Source of the DNA: G963664835 sp963664835
GTDB lineage: Bacteria > Chloroflexota > UBA6077 > FW602-bin22 > JBCLEL01
Direction of reading: 5' to 3'
Assembly: GCA_963664835.2 (NCBI GenBank)
Contig: CAXXUG010000014.1
Span: 1-64,000, forward strand
Length of the DNA stretch: 64,000 nt
In this document: positions 35,530 through 43,674 of the stretch, piece after piece
Numbering within the stretch: position 1 is the first letter of the stretch
Layout of the letters: each line of letters opens with the position of its first letter
The notes under the pieces: generated by a model
Told to the model about the DNA's origin: nothing
The model's input: only the letters and a program-made list of their open reading frames with translations
Database searches by the model: none
Position numbers and translations under genes: made by a program

Positions 35530-35993
35530 TACTGTCCTCCTAGCAGCTTTGTCCCGATTCGTGACTAAGTGATATAGGCACCCATGCTAACAGTCCTCAC
35601 GATGCATTTGGACAAGATCGGAGGAGGTGGTGCTCAGAATTAAGGATCCCTGGGTCTGGAATGCAGAAACAACGCACGCACAATGGCCTGCCACCGGCGA
35701 GGATGTTTGATCGGATAGCAACGGGAAACGGGTTGCAAGGGCGATCCGGCTGTGGCGGATGTCGGGGGACGTGGGGGTGTCCCCCACATTAAGGTTCCTC
35801 CAGCTCCTGACGCGGCGAAAAAGGCTAGCTCGCAGACTCGCCTAGGAGAGGGGATGAGGTCGGAGATCTACGTCAATTGGCTTGCATCTCCTCCGACCAC
35901 CGACTGAGATCCCGAATGACGACTAAGCTACGTTAGTTCGCGTGCGCTGAGGAGAAGAACATGCCCAAATCTGGAACAGTTACCTAACCGGTA
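35530..35993. other. Intergenic repeat-containing stretch left of the IS66 element
   Basis: About 460 bases with no supported gene. GTGGGGG/CCCCCAC (35771-35777 and 35781-35787) is a short palindrome. From 35832 to 35983 lies a diverged copy of the block at 23873-24031, ending in CCCAAATCTGGAACAGTTAC, which resembles the IS66 terminal repeat in opposite orientation. AACCGGTA at 35986-35993 is the left copy of the IS66 target duplication. Confidence 0.55.
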
Positions 35994-37436
35994 GTAACTG
36001 TTCAGATTTGAGGGGAAAGTAGGAGTTTCTGAACCTCAAGGAAGGGATTCAGTCCCCGTACCCTCCAAGTGTCCATCAGAGTAGCACGGCGCATGGCATC
36101 TATCGATCCCTGCTTGGATCGTGTGCCTCCCCATACTTTCCTCGCGATCACGAGCGGGCGTAGTGAACGTTCCGCCTCATTGTTCGTAGGTGAAACCTGC
36201 CGGTTAACCACGAATGTAAAGAGTTCGTGTACATATCTGAGAATGCGTTCGCAGAGCGTACGTTGAGGTGCATCCGAGTCGATGAATGGTTGGCAGATCC
36301 TTGTTGCGATTCGCTCCAATCTTTTGCGGATTGCACGACGCTCAGCCAAACTTCGAGTAGGACTAGCTCTAGCTGAGCGGTAAAGAAGTTTTAGACTGTG
36401 TGCCCAGCGTGCCAATGAGCGGTTCTTGGGATACCGACCCACCAATTCCCGGACGTCGCGTAGCAGATGTGCCCAACAACGTTGATGCTCTCCCAACAAG
36501 TGGTCATAGACTTTATAGAAGTCACTTACAACTATCCCGCTGAAGCTCTCTCCCAGCATCGAGTCTATCTGCTCATTGTTGCGCCGACCGATTTCAAAGT
36601 AACGGGTATTCGGCGTAGCTAGTACCCAAACGTAGCGGTTCTGTCCATCTTCCCGCCAGCCGGTCTCGTCTGCGTGCACCACAGCACTCTCTCGCGTCTG
36701 CTGGAGGATCGCCTCGACCGCGGCAGTTCCTTTGGTCGCTACTGTATGCAGTGCGTACTCGATTGCTCCCACGCTGATCCGCAGGCCAAATACACTCTCC
36801 AAGTGTCCCTGAATTCGACGCACTGGTAACCGTCCCACTTCGTGCAGCGTAGCGATCAGCGCAAGCAGCTTGGGGCCGAATCTATGTCGCCCTACTATTC
36901 CATCCTTGACCCCCAGCTTGGGCACGCATCTCTTACTGCAAAGTGGACACACCCTCTCTACCACTATGTGCTCAGTCACTTCAGCCGGACTCAACACGAT
37001 TTCGATCACCTCGCGCCGCCGCTTCACCGTTCCACCCTGCAGGACACATTCGCATTCGGGACATCGCTCAACAGCGTGCACTATCTGACTGCTGGCTGTA
37101 CTCCTCTTACGCGCGTACCCTTCGGCGCGTTTCTTGCGGGGCCGTTTCTCACCTTTTCGCTCCGGACTATTGGGCTTGATCCATGGCGGAGGCTTTGGCC
37201 CTGATGGATCATTCCGAGCTAGCTCTAGATCGACCTCCAACTGCTCCACTCGCTCTCGCAGCTGGGCGTTTTCAGCCATTAGCTGCTCGATGATATTCAT
37301 CAACTCGGAGCGCGAAGGTTGCCTTTTGCTCACGAGTCAACCTTATACCTCCGCATCACACGATGACGTTAGAGGAGCGTTATTAGTTCACTCTTATCCA
37401 ACCACGAAACTCGCCCACCCAATTCTGAACAGTTAC
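35994..37436. mobile_element. Complete IS66-family insertion sequence
   Basis: The 1443-base element is bounded by inverted repeats: left GTAACTGTTCAGATTTGAGG (from 35994) and right, read on the minus strand, GTAACTGTTCAGAATTGGGT (from 37436). It is flanked by a perfect 8-bp target duplication AACCGGTA at 35986-35993 and 37437-37444, the length typical of IS66. It carries only a TnpC-type transposase, as in the ISBst12-like subgroup without tnpA/tnpB. It landed 15 bases upstream of the -35 box of rpsT. Confidence 0.93.
36002..37333 (-). CDS. tnpC: IS66-family transposase
   Basis: A 443-residue transposase. It has an N-terminal leucine-zipper-like coil (residues 8-40), a Pro/Lys-rich linker, a zinc-finger with CPEC and CPLC pairs (about 93-136), and a DDE domain: AVVHADETGW, VVSDFYKVYDHLLGEHQRCW and the final SPTNNEAERSLRPLVIARKV. 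All catalytic acids are present and the frame is whole, so the element may be active. Lower GC and different codon use set it apart from its neighbours. Confidence 0.95.
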   Translation of the reverse strand: MSKRQPSRSELMNIIEQLMAENAQLRERVEQLEVDLELARNDPSGPKPPPWIKPNSPERKGEKRPRKKRAEGYARKRSTASSQIVHAVERCPECECVLQGGTVKRRREVIEIVLSPAEVTEHIVVERVCPLCSKRCVPKLGVKDGIVGRHRFGPKLLALIATLHEVGRLPVRRIQGHLESVFGLRISVGAIEYALHTVATKGTAAVEAILQQTRESAVVHADETGWREDGQNRYVWVLATPNTRYFEIGRRNNEQIDSMLGESFSGIVVSDFYKVYDHLLGEHQRCWAHLLRDVRELVGRYPKNRSLARWAHSLKLLYRSARASPTRSLAERRAIRKRLERIATRICQPFIDSDAPQRTLCERILRYVHELFTFVVNRQVSPTNNEAERSLRPLVIARKVWGGTRSKQGSIDAMRRATLMDTWRVRGLNPFLEVQKLLLSPQI

Positions 37437-37451
37437 AACCGGTACGTTCAA

Positions 37452-37481
37452 TTGCCACGATCTCGCAATATGGTATATAGT
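37452..37481 (+). promoter_or_regulatory. Promoter of rpsT
   Basis: TTGCCA (37452-37457) and TATAGT (37476-37481) are 18 bases apart (TATATA at 37474 gives 16). The box lies just right of the IS66 target duplication, so the insertion left it intact. The leader to rpsT is about 85 bases. Confidence 0.5.
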
Positions 37482-37573
37482 CTTGCGGTGCGCGCTGGAC
37501 GGAGTTCGTCCACGGCACACAGCACTCGCTGAGTATCCGCACCTAAAAGTGCACTCCGGTCAGGAGGTTATGT

Positions 37574-37852
37574 TTGGCCAACACAAAGTCGGCTCTACGG
37601 GCAATCCGCGTGAACGCGCGCAAGCGGGCCCGCCGCAAGCCAGTCGTATCCGAGCTCAAGACGCACGTACGCAACGCCGAGCGAATGATTTTCGAGCGGG
37701 ATGAAAGCGCGGAAGAAGCCGTTAGAGCGGCGATCGTCGCGTTGGACAAGTCGGCCAACAAAGGAATCATTCACCGCAACAACGCTGCCAGGCGTAAGTC
37801 CCGACTGATGAGGAAGCTCAACGAGGAGACGGAGGGGTCCAGCGGCGAGTAA
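37574..37852 (+). CDS. rpsT: 30S ribosomal protein S20
   Basis: The 92-residue basic protein has the S20 sequence: MANTKSALRAIRVNARKRAR at the start and IIHRNNAARRKSRLMRKLN at the end. S20 binds 16S rRNA in the small subunit. Start is TTG, common for rpsT, with AGGAGG seven bases upstream. Its last 82 bases overlap the 3' end of the convergent lipoprotein gene at 37771. Confidence 0.95.
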   Translation: MANTKSALRAIRVNARKRARRKPVVSELKTHVRNAERMIFERDESAEEAVRAAIVALDKSANKGIIHRNNAARRKSRLMRKLNEETEGSSGE

Positions 37853-39324
37853 GGCCGCATTGGCTCTCTGAACACCACCTCGGAGCCTATGGGCATTATC
37901 TCAACCCAAACTTGCCCACTAGGAATGTGGACGGGCTCTCCGGCCAACGACGTCCACCTGGTAATGCCGTCCAGCCTCTGTCTGCTCCATCTAAGTTCCA
38001 TCATTCTTCCGCCAGCCAAGATGTAACCCGCGCCCTCGTCCACAACGTCAACTTCGTGGTAGCCGGCCTCGCCAAAGAAGCTCGTGTCCCTTGTGACGAC
38101 CAGCTGCACAATTACCACGTCCGTGGCCAACTGCCGGCCGCTTGCATCCAGGTGAGGTCGGTTGTTCTGCCAGCGAAGGTACCTGCCGGAACGGTAGATC
38201 CACTCCACCTGGTGGCCCTTGGCGAACGTCAGCACCGCATCCGATATTTGGCTGCCTTCGGCCAGCCGGCTCCTCAACGCCAAGGGGCCCCAGTATCCGC
38301 TGTCGGGGACGTGATTTTCCAGCAGTGACACGTCGACGTAGAGATTCCAGGGAGCAACGCGCTCATCGTCGCGGAAGAATGCCTCAGCCGCCAGGCCGCG
38401 ACAGCCGTCCAGACTGAACGCGTCGGTGTTCTCGTAAATGGGCGGCACCGACGGCACGTCCAGGCAGTGAGCCAAACCACCGCCATACTCGGCCACGAGG
38501 CCAACATAGTAGGAGCGCGTAGACCTGATGGGGCCCACCTTTTTCGGCGAGTTCGTTAGGAAGATGGGTATGAGCCGGGTAAGACTGAACTCCGCCGGCG
38601 CTTCGTAGACAATGTCCGCCTCCAGCAGACCACTCTGAGGAATGGCCTCCCAGTCATTCGACAGCACCACCGCGATTGCGCGCCGAGGCGGCGGCGGCAA
38701 CGACTCCACAACTCTTCCCGTTGGCACCCGAGTTGAAGTGGCAGTCGCAGTGGATACCGCCACGGCAGCCCTGGTTCTCGTTGGCGTTTCCGCAACGGTT
38801 GGAGTCGGATCGACAGCCGGCGTACGTGTACGCGTCGGCTCCACGGTAGCAGATGCAGTGGGAGTTGGGGATCTGCCGGCTGGCGTAGCGGTCGCGGCCG
38901 CCTCTGTCGGCGTGGAAGTAACCGTCGAACTCGGTGTGGCGGAGAGAGTTGGCGTCCTGGTTGGAGACGCCGTCAAAGTTGGCGTATCGGCGGGCAATGG
39001 CGTTTCGGTCGGAGCCGGCGAGGGCGTCCGGCTCTGGGTGGGAGTCAACGTCGCGGTGGAGGATACCGTAGACGTTGAGGATGGCGACGGGGTTTGGGTC
39101 TGGGTTGGAGACTCGGTCGGAGTAGCCGTATCCGCCAATGCGGGCATGGTGGAAGTTGAGGTCGCCACGGGCTCCGGCTGGTCCAGACATCCGCCGAACC
39201 ACGGAAACAGGCACATCACCAACACGACAACCACGTGCCGCCAGATGACCACACCACTGCCGGCGGTGTTGGAATGCGGGACAGATTCAGATGAAGTCGT
39301 GCTTAATCGGCTCAAATGCACCAC
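37771..39324 (-). CDS. DUF3048 lipoprotein with long Thr/Pro/Ser stalk
   Basis: The 517-residue protein has an N-terminal hydrophobic segment ending in a possible lipobox (FPWFGGC). A stalk of about 150 residues rich in Thr, Pro and Ser follows, then a C-terminal DUF3048 domain (YerB type) from about residue 215: VVLSNDWEAIPQSGLLEADI, LIPIFLTNSPKKVGPIRSTR and SGYWGPLALRSRL. It is expected on the outer face of the membrane; the function of DUF3048 is not established. The start is GTG at 39324; a GTG near 39252 just before the hydrophobic run is an alternative. Its 3' end overlaps rpsT. Confidence 0.82.
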   Translation of the reverse strand: MVHLSRLSTTSSESVPHSNTAGSGVVIWRHVVVVLVMCLFPWFGGCLDQPEPVATSTSTMPALADTATPTESPTQTQTPSPSSTSTVSSTATLTPTQSRTPSPAPTETPLPADTPTLTASPTRTPTLSATPSSTVTSTPTEAAATATPAGRSPTPTASATVEPTRTRTPAVDPTPTVAETPTRTRAAVAVSTATATSTRVPTGRVVESLPPPPRRAIAVVLSNDWEAIPQSGLLEADIVYEAPAEFSLTRLIPIFLTNSPKKVGPIRSTRSYYVGLVAEYGGGLAHCLDVPSVPPIYENTDAFSLDGCRGLAAEAFFRDDERVAPWNLYVDVSLLENHVPDSGYWGPLALRSRLAEGSQISDAVLTFAKGHQVEWIYRSGRYLRWQNNRPHLDASGRQLATDVVIVQLVVTRDTSFFGEAGYHEVDVVDEGAGYILAGGRMMELRWSRQRLDGITRWTSLAGEPVHIPSGQVWVEIMPIGSEVVFREPMRPYSPLDPSVSSLSFLISRDLRLAALLR

Positions 39325-39439
39325 CTGCCGTCACCGCAGACCAAGCCTGCCTCGGCCACCAGCGGCGAAGCCGGGCCGGCCGGAAAGAATCGCGACCTTT
39401 CCCAGCGATCCATCGACCGGCACGGTCTGCGGCTCGCAA

Positions 39440-39468
39440 TTGTCACGGTTTTGGCGCTAGGATATACT
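39440..39468 (+). promoter_or_regulatory. Promoter of the small zinc-ribbon gene
   Basis: TTGTCA (39440-39445) and TATACT (39463-39468) are spaced by exactly 17 bases, a near-consensus housekeeping promoter about 70 bases before the start at 39540. Confidence 0.65.
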
Positions 39469-39539
39469 AATCTTGTTGTCCAGTTCATTCGTACAACACC
39501 CCACCCTGGTGGACGTGACAGTGCGGGAGGGAAGTTGGG

Positions 39540-39758
39540 ATGGAATACGTCTTACCTAAATGCCAGAAATGCCAAACAGGCGACCTGGTACCCCTCTCAG
39601 ACTTCGGCAGTCAGGGCGCGCCCATTCACTATAAGGCGTGGGTATGCACGACCCCGAGTTGCGGTTTCAACATCAAGATTCGCAACGGCGACGTCTACCT
39701 CAACGAGCCAATACACACCCGTCCGCACGTGCCCAGATCCCAGCGAATGCACAACTAG
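39540..39758 (+). CDS. Small zinc-ribbon protein
   Basis: A 72-residue protein with CQKC near residue 8 and a second pair C36-TTPS-C41 in VCTTPSCGFNIKIRNGDVYL, so a zinc ribbon is likely. GGGAGGGAAG precedes the ATG and a strong promoter lies upstream. It meets rimM tail to tail with a four-base overlap. No known partner; function unknown. Confidence 0.72.
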   Translation: MEYVLPKCQKCQTGDLVPLSDFGSQGAPIHYKAWVCTTPSCGFNIKIRNGDVYLNEPIHTRPHVPRSQRMHN

Positions 39759-40267
39759 GCTTCCGGGAGCAAGCGGACAACGATTCGCCCGGCAGCCAGG
39801 TCGATCTTCAGGACGGCGTCCGAGATCGCCGGCACCAGCAGTTCGCTCCCATCGGTCCCCCGCACCACGTATATGTCATTCGAGCCAGTCCGGCTGATGT
39901 CCGTCACCTGACCGATGTCCTCGCCATCCTCGAGAACCGCCGTCAGTCCAATAATCTGGTACCAATAGTAGACGCCCTCGTCCAATGGCATCGCCCCGGA
40001 CGTTGGGACTTGTACATCCTCTCCGACCAGGGATTTCGCTTCCTCCAGGCTGTCTACCCCCTCCAAACCGATAATCCGGCGCGCGCCATGGCTGGTCACA
40101 GATTCGACCGTGTATCGGCGCAGATGTTTGCCCAGATGGACATTCAATCCCGCTTGGAATCGGTCGGGGAAGTCGGTAATCGGCTCCAGAAGCAGCCGGC
40201 CGCGACTGCCGAAGGTGCGCACGAAAGTCCCGACAATCAGAAACTTGGGGTCTCCATGCTGGGGCAC
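39755..40267 (-). CDS. rimM: Ribosome maturation factor RimM
   Basis: The 170-residue protein has the RimM N-terminal barrel (FLIVGTFVRTFGSRGRLLLE) and a C-terminal PRC barrel (YYWYQIIGLTAVLEDGEDIG and GSELLVPAISDAVLKIDLAA). It helps 16S rRNA processing and 30S assembly and binds S19. The start is GTG at 40267 with no clear ribosome site. It is third in rpsP-khpA-rimM, the usual bacterial order. Confidence 0.94.
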   Translation of the reverse strand: MPQHGDPKFLIVGTFVRTFGSRGRLLLEPITDFPDRFQAGLNVHLGKHLRRYTVESVTSHGARRIIGLEGVDSLEEAKSLVGEDVQVPTSGAMPLDEGVYYWYQIIGLTAVLEDGEDIGQVTDISRTGSNDIYVVRGTDGSELLVPAISDAVLKIDLAAGRIVVRLLPEA

Positions 40268-40324
40268 GAGGAGGTTTACGTTAACTCAGGAGCCGGGTAG
40301 AGAGGCAGGTTAGGATGGCACCGG

Positions 40325-40552
40325 CTAGACTATTTCCAGCATCGCGCGCTTGCCCTCTTTGGAGCCGGCGACACGCAACAGTGTGCGCGTAGCGTTGGCG
40401 ATGCGGCCCTGTTTACCGATCACCTTGCCCATGTCTTCAGGAGCGACGCGCAACTCGAACACAACCGAGTGGACACCTTCGATCGCGCCGACGCGCACCT
40501 GATCAGGATGGTCGACCAACGACGTGACTATATACTCGAGCAAATCTCTCAA
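40325..40552 (-). CDS. khpA: KH-domain RNA-binding protein KhpA
   Basis: A 75-residue single KH domain (EYIVTSLVDHPDQVRVGAIE, then APEDMGKVIGKQGRIANATR with the GKxG-type loop). KhpA pairs with KhpB in other bacteria and binds many RNAs. Start is TTG with GAGGAG seven bases upstream. It lies between rpsP and rimM, its usual place. Confidence 0.94.
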   Translation of the reverse strand: MRDLLEYIVTSLVDHPDQVRVGAIEGVHSVVFELRVAPEDMGKVIGKQGRIANATRTLLRVAGSKEGKRAMLEIV

Positions 40553-40616
40553 CTAGATGCTCCTCAGACGATACAAAATAGTTTCGAATGACCGGCGAGG
40601 AGGCGCCGGCGGCTGC

Positions 40617-40946
40617 TCAGTCCGAGTCCTCGACTTCCGGCGACGCATCGTCGTCTTCGGTCGACTCCGTCGCGTCGAGGTCTACCGGCGAGGGTCGGCC
40701 CGGCACGGTTATGCCGGAGCTTTGCAGCAGCCTAACGACTGTCTCGGTTGGCTGCGCGCCCTTGCCCAGCCAATCTTCTACGCGGTCATGCTTCAGGCTG
40801 ACGACCGGCGGATCGGGCAAGGGATCATAGTGTCCCAGGATCTCGATGAAACGACCGTCTCTTTGCGCCCTTGAATCGGCCACCACGACGCGATAGTGGG
40901 GCTTCTTCTTCGCCCCTGTCCGACGTAGTCGGATCCTTGCCGCCAT
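40617..40946 (-). CDS. rpsP: 30S ribosomal protein S16
   Basis: The 109-residue S16 is clear from MAARIRLRRTGAKKKPHYRV, VVADSRAQRDGRFIEILGHY and the middle VSLKHDRVEDWLGKGAQPTE. The last 30 residues are a long acidic tail (ESTEDDDASPEVEDSD) not part of the core fold. It heads the rpsP-khpA-rimM operon. Confidence 0.96.
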   Translation of the reverse strand: MAARIRLRRTGAKKKPHYRVVVADSRAQRDGRFIEILGHYDPLPDPPVVSLKHDRVEDWLGKGAQPTETVVRLLQSSGITVPGRPSPVDLDATESTEDDDASPEVEDSD

Positions 40947-41018
40947 CTAACGAAGCTCCTTGGAAGAGGCTTTTTTCTAGTCGTTGCCGCCGGTGAGCCG
41001 GCTGACCAACGGAACAGA

Positions 41019-41047
41019 ACTATACCAGAGGGCCATGTCACAAGCAA
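41019..41047 (-). promoter_or_regulatory. Promoter of rpsP-khpA-rimM
   Basis: On the minus strand TTGCTT (41042-41047) and TATAGT (41019-41024) are 17 bases apart, about 75 bases upstream of rpsP. Confidence 0.65.
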
Positions 41048-41373
41048 ATTGTCCTTACCGAATCCACCACCCAGTCGATGCCAAACGTGATCGACCTCAA
41101 GGTTCACGCCCGACTTTTGGCACCACGCTGTCTCTGAGCTCTTGTTTTGCAATTCTGCCTTTTTTCGAATTGATCCTGAGTGGACCGGCGAGGGCTAGCC
41201 GGCGATCAGCAAGCCTCTGTGAGTCGCTCAGTCGGACGAAGACGGCATATTCGAGGGGCTTTGTTTTGCATTTTTGTACTTTTCGAGCAACCATCCGGGA
41301 CCGGCCGCGTTAAAGCGAATATTTGCAATACTATTACATCATCAGCGTACACCGGCCGGCACGACTTGATGGA
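41048..41373. other. Intergenic stretch with TTGTTTTGCA motifs
   Basis: The bases between the rpsP promoter and the S51 peptidase contain two similar AT-rich segments, CTTGTTTTGCAATTCTGCC (about 41143) and TTTGTTTTGCATTTTTG (about 41260), each followed by TTTTCGA. The same TTGCAAAACAAA core occurs near 24943. No gene is supported. Confidence 0.4.
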
Positions 41374-42129
41374 ATGAGGTATCGAGCTACGCTTCGCATA
41401 GTGGCAATCGGCGGTGGTGAGATCCGCACGTTGGAAACATACGCGTTCGACTCCCATATTGTCCGATTGGCCGGAAAGAAGAATCCGACCGCGCTGTTCA
41501 TACCGACGGCAAGCGGCGACTCGGAGGGCTACTGGGAGGCATTTCAGACCGTCTATCGCGACAAACTGGGATGCCGCACTCTAGCTCTCCTACTGCTTAG
41601 CGATCCTCCGAGCCCGGCCCTTGCCCGCGAGATGATTCTGAACGCGGACCTGATCTACGTGGGCGGCGGCAATACATTGAGGCTGATGCGGGCCTGGCGC
41701 CGGCACGGTATCGACGCTTTGCTCAAGCGGGCCGCGGAGGCGGGCGTCATTCTATCCGGCGTGAGCGCCGGCGCGATGTGTTGGTTCCGCTATGGCAATC
41801 GTCTTCCGCCGTCGGTGGATGAGAGCGATCACGATTCTTATGTAAGGTTGAAGGGGCTGGACCTGGTAGGTGGGTTGTTCTGTCCCCACTACAACTTGGA
41901 GCCGCGAGCAAAGTCACTCGCGCGTATGGTTGCCAAGTACGCCGGAGTCGGACTCGGCGTCGACGATAAGGCGGCGATCGAGATCGCCGGCGACAGCTTT
42001 CGTGTGCTTTCCTCGGCCGAAGAGGCCGGAGTGCACAGGGTATTCAGGCTGAAGGGGAGAGTAGTGACCGAAGAGGTCGAACCCGCCGAGTCCTATCAGT
42101 CCATGAGCCGGCTGCTCAGGAGGGCTTAA
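41374..42129 (+). CDS. Peptidase S51 family (dipeptidase E/cyanophycinase-like)
   Basis: The 251-residue enzyme has the S51 nucleophile motif GVSAGAMCWF with the serine in its middle, LIYVGGGNTLRLMRAWRRHG upstream and FCPHYNLEPRAKS downstream carrying the catalytic His region. S51 peptidases cleave aspartyl dipeptides; cyanophycinases are related. Size fits dipeptidase E-like members. The start chosen is ATG at 41374 (MRYRATLRIVAIGGGEIRT); an open frame extends 51 bases upstream. Confidence 0.85.
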   Translation: MRYRATLRIVAIGGGEIRTLETYAFDSHIVRLAGKKNPTALFIPTASGDSEGYWEAFQTVYRDKLGCRTLALLLLSDPPSPALAREMILNADLIYVGGGNTLRLMRAWRRHGIDALLKRAAEAGVILSGVSAGAMCWFRYGNRLPPSVDESDHDSYVRLKGLDLVGGLFCPHYNLEPRAKSLARMVAKYAGVGLGVDDKAAIEIAGDSFRVLSSAEEAGVHRVFRLKGRVVTEEVEPAESYQSMSRLLRRA

Positions 42130-42380
42130 GGACGGACTCGGATCTGTGGCTAAGTCGGCGCGAACAAGCGGTCCATCCTAAGCAGGGAACAATCCCAGCG
42201 CTGCAGACCCCCACCTCCACTCCTCTGGATTCGCTAGGTTCACAAACGAAGTGCAACACTCTATTGAGGTGTTGCCGTGGGATTCCGATTCAAACAGATC
42301 TCCATTGAAGAACGGGGCGCAGTTTGGCGGGTCTTCTATTCAGCGGCTCGGGACTAGGGTTGGCTGCTGGCCTGCTGGGA

Positions 42381-42399
42381 GCGGGGGACAAGCCCCCGC
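42381..42399. repeat. Palindromic repeat GCGGGGGACAAGCCCCCGC
   Basis: Arms GCGGGGG and CCCCCGC with loop ACAAG, followed by GCTACATT. It belongs to the family also seen at about 17036, 23823, 42994 and 47439. Confidence 0.8.
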
Positions 42400-42993
42400 G
42401 CTACATTCTTGATTTTCGGCTAAAAACGAGTGCGAGTTGGAGGTAGTTAGCAGGCTGGCAGCCCCGGATGGGAGTTCGGGTCACGCTTTCGTACCAATCG
42501 GTTATCCTGGCCGGCGCCGGCATACCAAGGCAGGAAGATTAGGGCGGCGGTTGGCGGGGATTTGCCGCGCCCCGCTCAGCGCAATTCGTGAACATCTGCT
42601 GCAACTTATTCCAATTCCGGTGCATATGGGGACGATTTCAGGGCACGCATTGCCTCATATCCTGATCGAGCTTGTGGACTCCTTAAACTCCAGTGACCAA
42701 ACGAGGGCAACCACAAGGGTCATCTGCTCCAACTAATTGGGTTTCAGGGTGTTTGCGGTGCGCCTGGAGCATTTGCGGTTAGCGTATCGAGGGATGCGAA
42801 TGAGGGCCAATGTATTTCTCTCCTTACTCACGTCCGACAATGCGGCGTATTTGGGGGGCGCATGAGGTAAACCAACTAGAAAATCCAGAGGCGTAGCAGC
42901 GATAAACTTCCCACCCACCAACGAAACGCGCCGGCGACGAACACCTGCCGGCCAACACAACGCCTGCATCTCACGAACCGCCGGCCGCCCCAG

Positions 42994-43012
42994 GCGGGGG
43001 ACAAGCCCCCGC
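42994..43012. repeat. Palindromic repeat GCGGGGGACAAGCCCCCGC
   Basis: Same palindrome with one more G-C pair on each side and CCTACATT after it. Confidence 0.8.
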
Positions 43013-43226
43013 CCTACATTGGCCCCTTCCTCATGGCCGACCGTACGAATTAGTTGGAGCGAATGCCACAAGGGTTTGCCCCTACGACTGCCTGATTCCC
43101 AGGGACAAGCCCCTCGCCTTGCTCAGTCTTCGACCGCGTTACATTCTCCCCTCTCCAATTCTGGATACCGACGCTTTCGCCAACGTGGGTCTGTGTGTCC
43201 CAAGAGTTTCCCTCGAAGGGCTTGGT

Positions 43227-43254
43227 TTGACTATCGGGCAGTCCATGCTATGCT
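43227..43254 (+). promoter_or_regulatory. Promoter of the trpS leader
   Basis: TTGACT (43227-43232) and TATGCT (43249-43254) are 16 bases apart, placing the transcript start near 43262, just before the T-box stem I. Confidence 0.6.
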
Positions 43255-43285
43255 CCAAGAACAAGTGAATAGTCCAAGAGACCGT

Positions 43286-43558
43286 GAACGGAGATAGTAG
43301 GCTTCCAAGGGTGGCCCAGAGAGCCGGGCGAGGTGTGAGCCGGCGCCACCGCGAAGAAGCCGAATGGGTCTGGGAGTCGCTGCTTGAACGCCTAGGTCAG
43401 TAGACGCAGCCGGAAATTCCGCCGTTATCTGGAAACGGGCATCGGATGGCAGTCGGCTTTCCCGTGCCCTTTATAAGAGCGGGTCCGTCAGTGGCGGACC
43501 AAGCGGGGTGGCACCGCGGGAGTTGGCCTCACGTCCCCAAAGGACGCGAGGCTTTTTT
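43286..43558 (+). promoter_or_regulatory. T-box riboswitch, tryptophan-specific
   Basis: Stem I is seen as GGCTTC (43300-43305) with GAAGCC (43356-43361) and GGTGGC (43310-43315) with GCCACC (43345-43350). AGATAGTA and GAATGGG form the specifier loop with codon TGG (Trp) at 43365-43367. The T-box GGGTGGCACCGCGG lies at 43505-43518; its TGGC bulge would pair with GCCA, matching the G discriminator of tRNA-Trp. A terminator follows. Uncharged tRNA-Trp would stabilise the antiterminator and turn on trpS. Confidence 0.93.
43526..43558 (+). terminator. Terminator of the trpS T-box
   Basis: GCCTCACGTCC (43526-43536) pairs with GGACGCGAGGC (43542-43552) with one mismatch, loop CCAAA, followed by six T. 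It competes with the antiterminator built from the T-box. Confidence 0.88.
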
Positions 43559-43674
43559 GTTGGGCTTGAATGCGCCGCCTAACGCCAATTCGTGGTTTTG
43601 ACGGGTGGTTGGCCAACATGCGCCGCATGATCCGCGTTACTTGAACAAATCCAAAAAGAAGAGGAGATTCGAAA

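Larger units (their letters stand above)
42130..43226. other. Gene-poor region with palindromic repeats
   Basis: About 1.1 kb without a supported gene; open frames here are short and unlike known proteins. Two copies of the palindrome GCGGGGGACAAGCCCCCGC lie at 42381-42399 and about 42994-43012, each followed by GCTACATT or CCTACATT, and a degenerate copy (GGGACAAGCCCCTCGCC) near 43101. Confidence 0.6.

Noticed and set aside
38642..39460. Long open frame of 272 codons with Val/Gly-rich repeats on the plus strand
   Set aside because: It is the antisense of the Thr/Pro/Ser stalk of the DUF3048 lipoprotein; the repeat-like product comes from the ACN/CCN codon pattern and has no ribosome site or family match.
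40793..41152. HNH-like text VDHVWHRLGGGFGKDNL on the minus strand
   Set aside because: The rest of the frame has no second HNH part, runs over the rpsP promoter into rpsP in the wrong frame and lacks Cys pairs; chance resemblance or an old fragment.
42733..43071. 112-codon open frame on the minus strand
   Set aside because: It includes one of the dispersed palindromes, has no ribosome site and resembles no protein.
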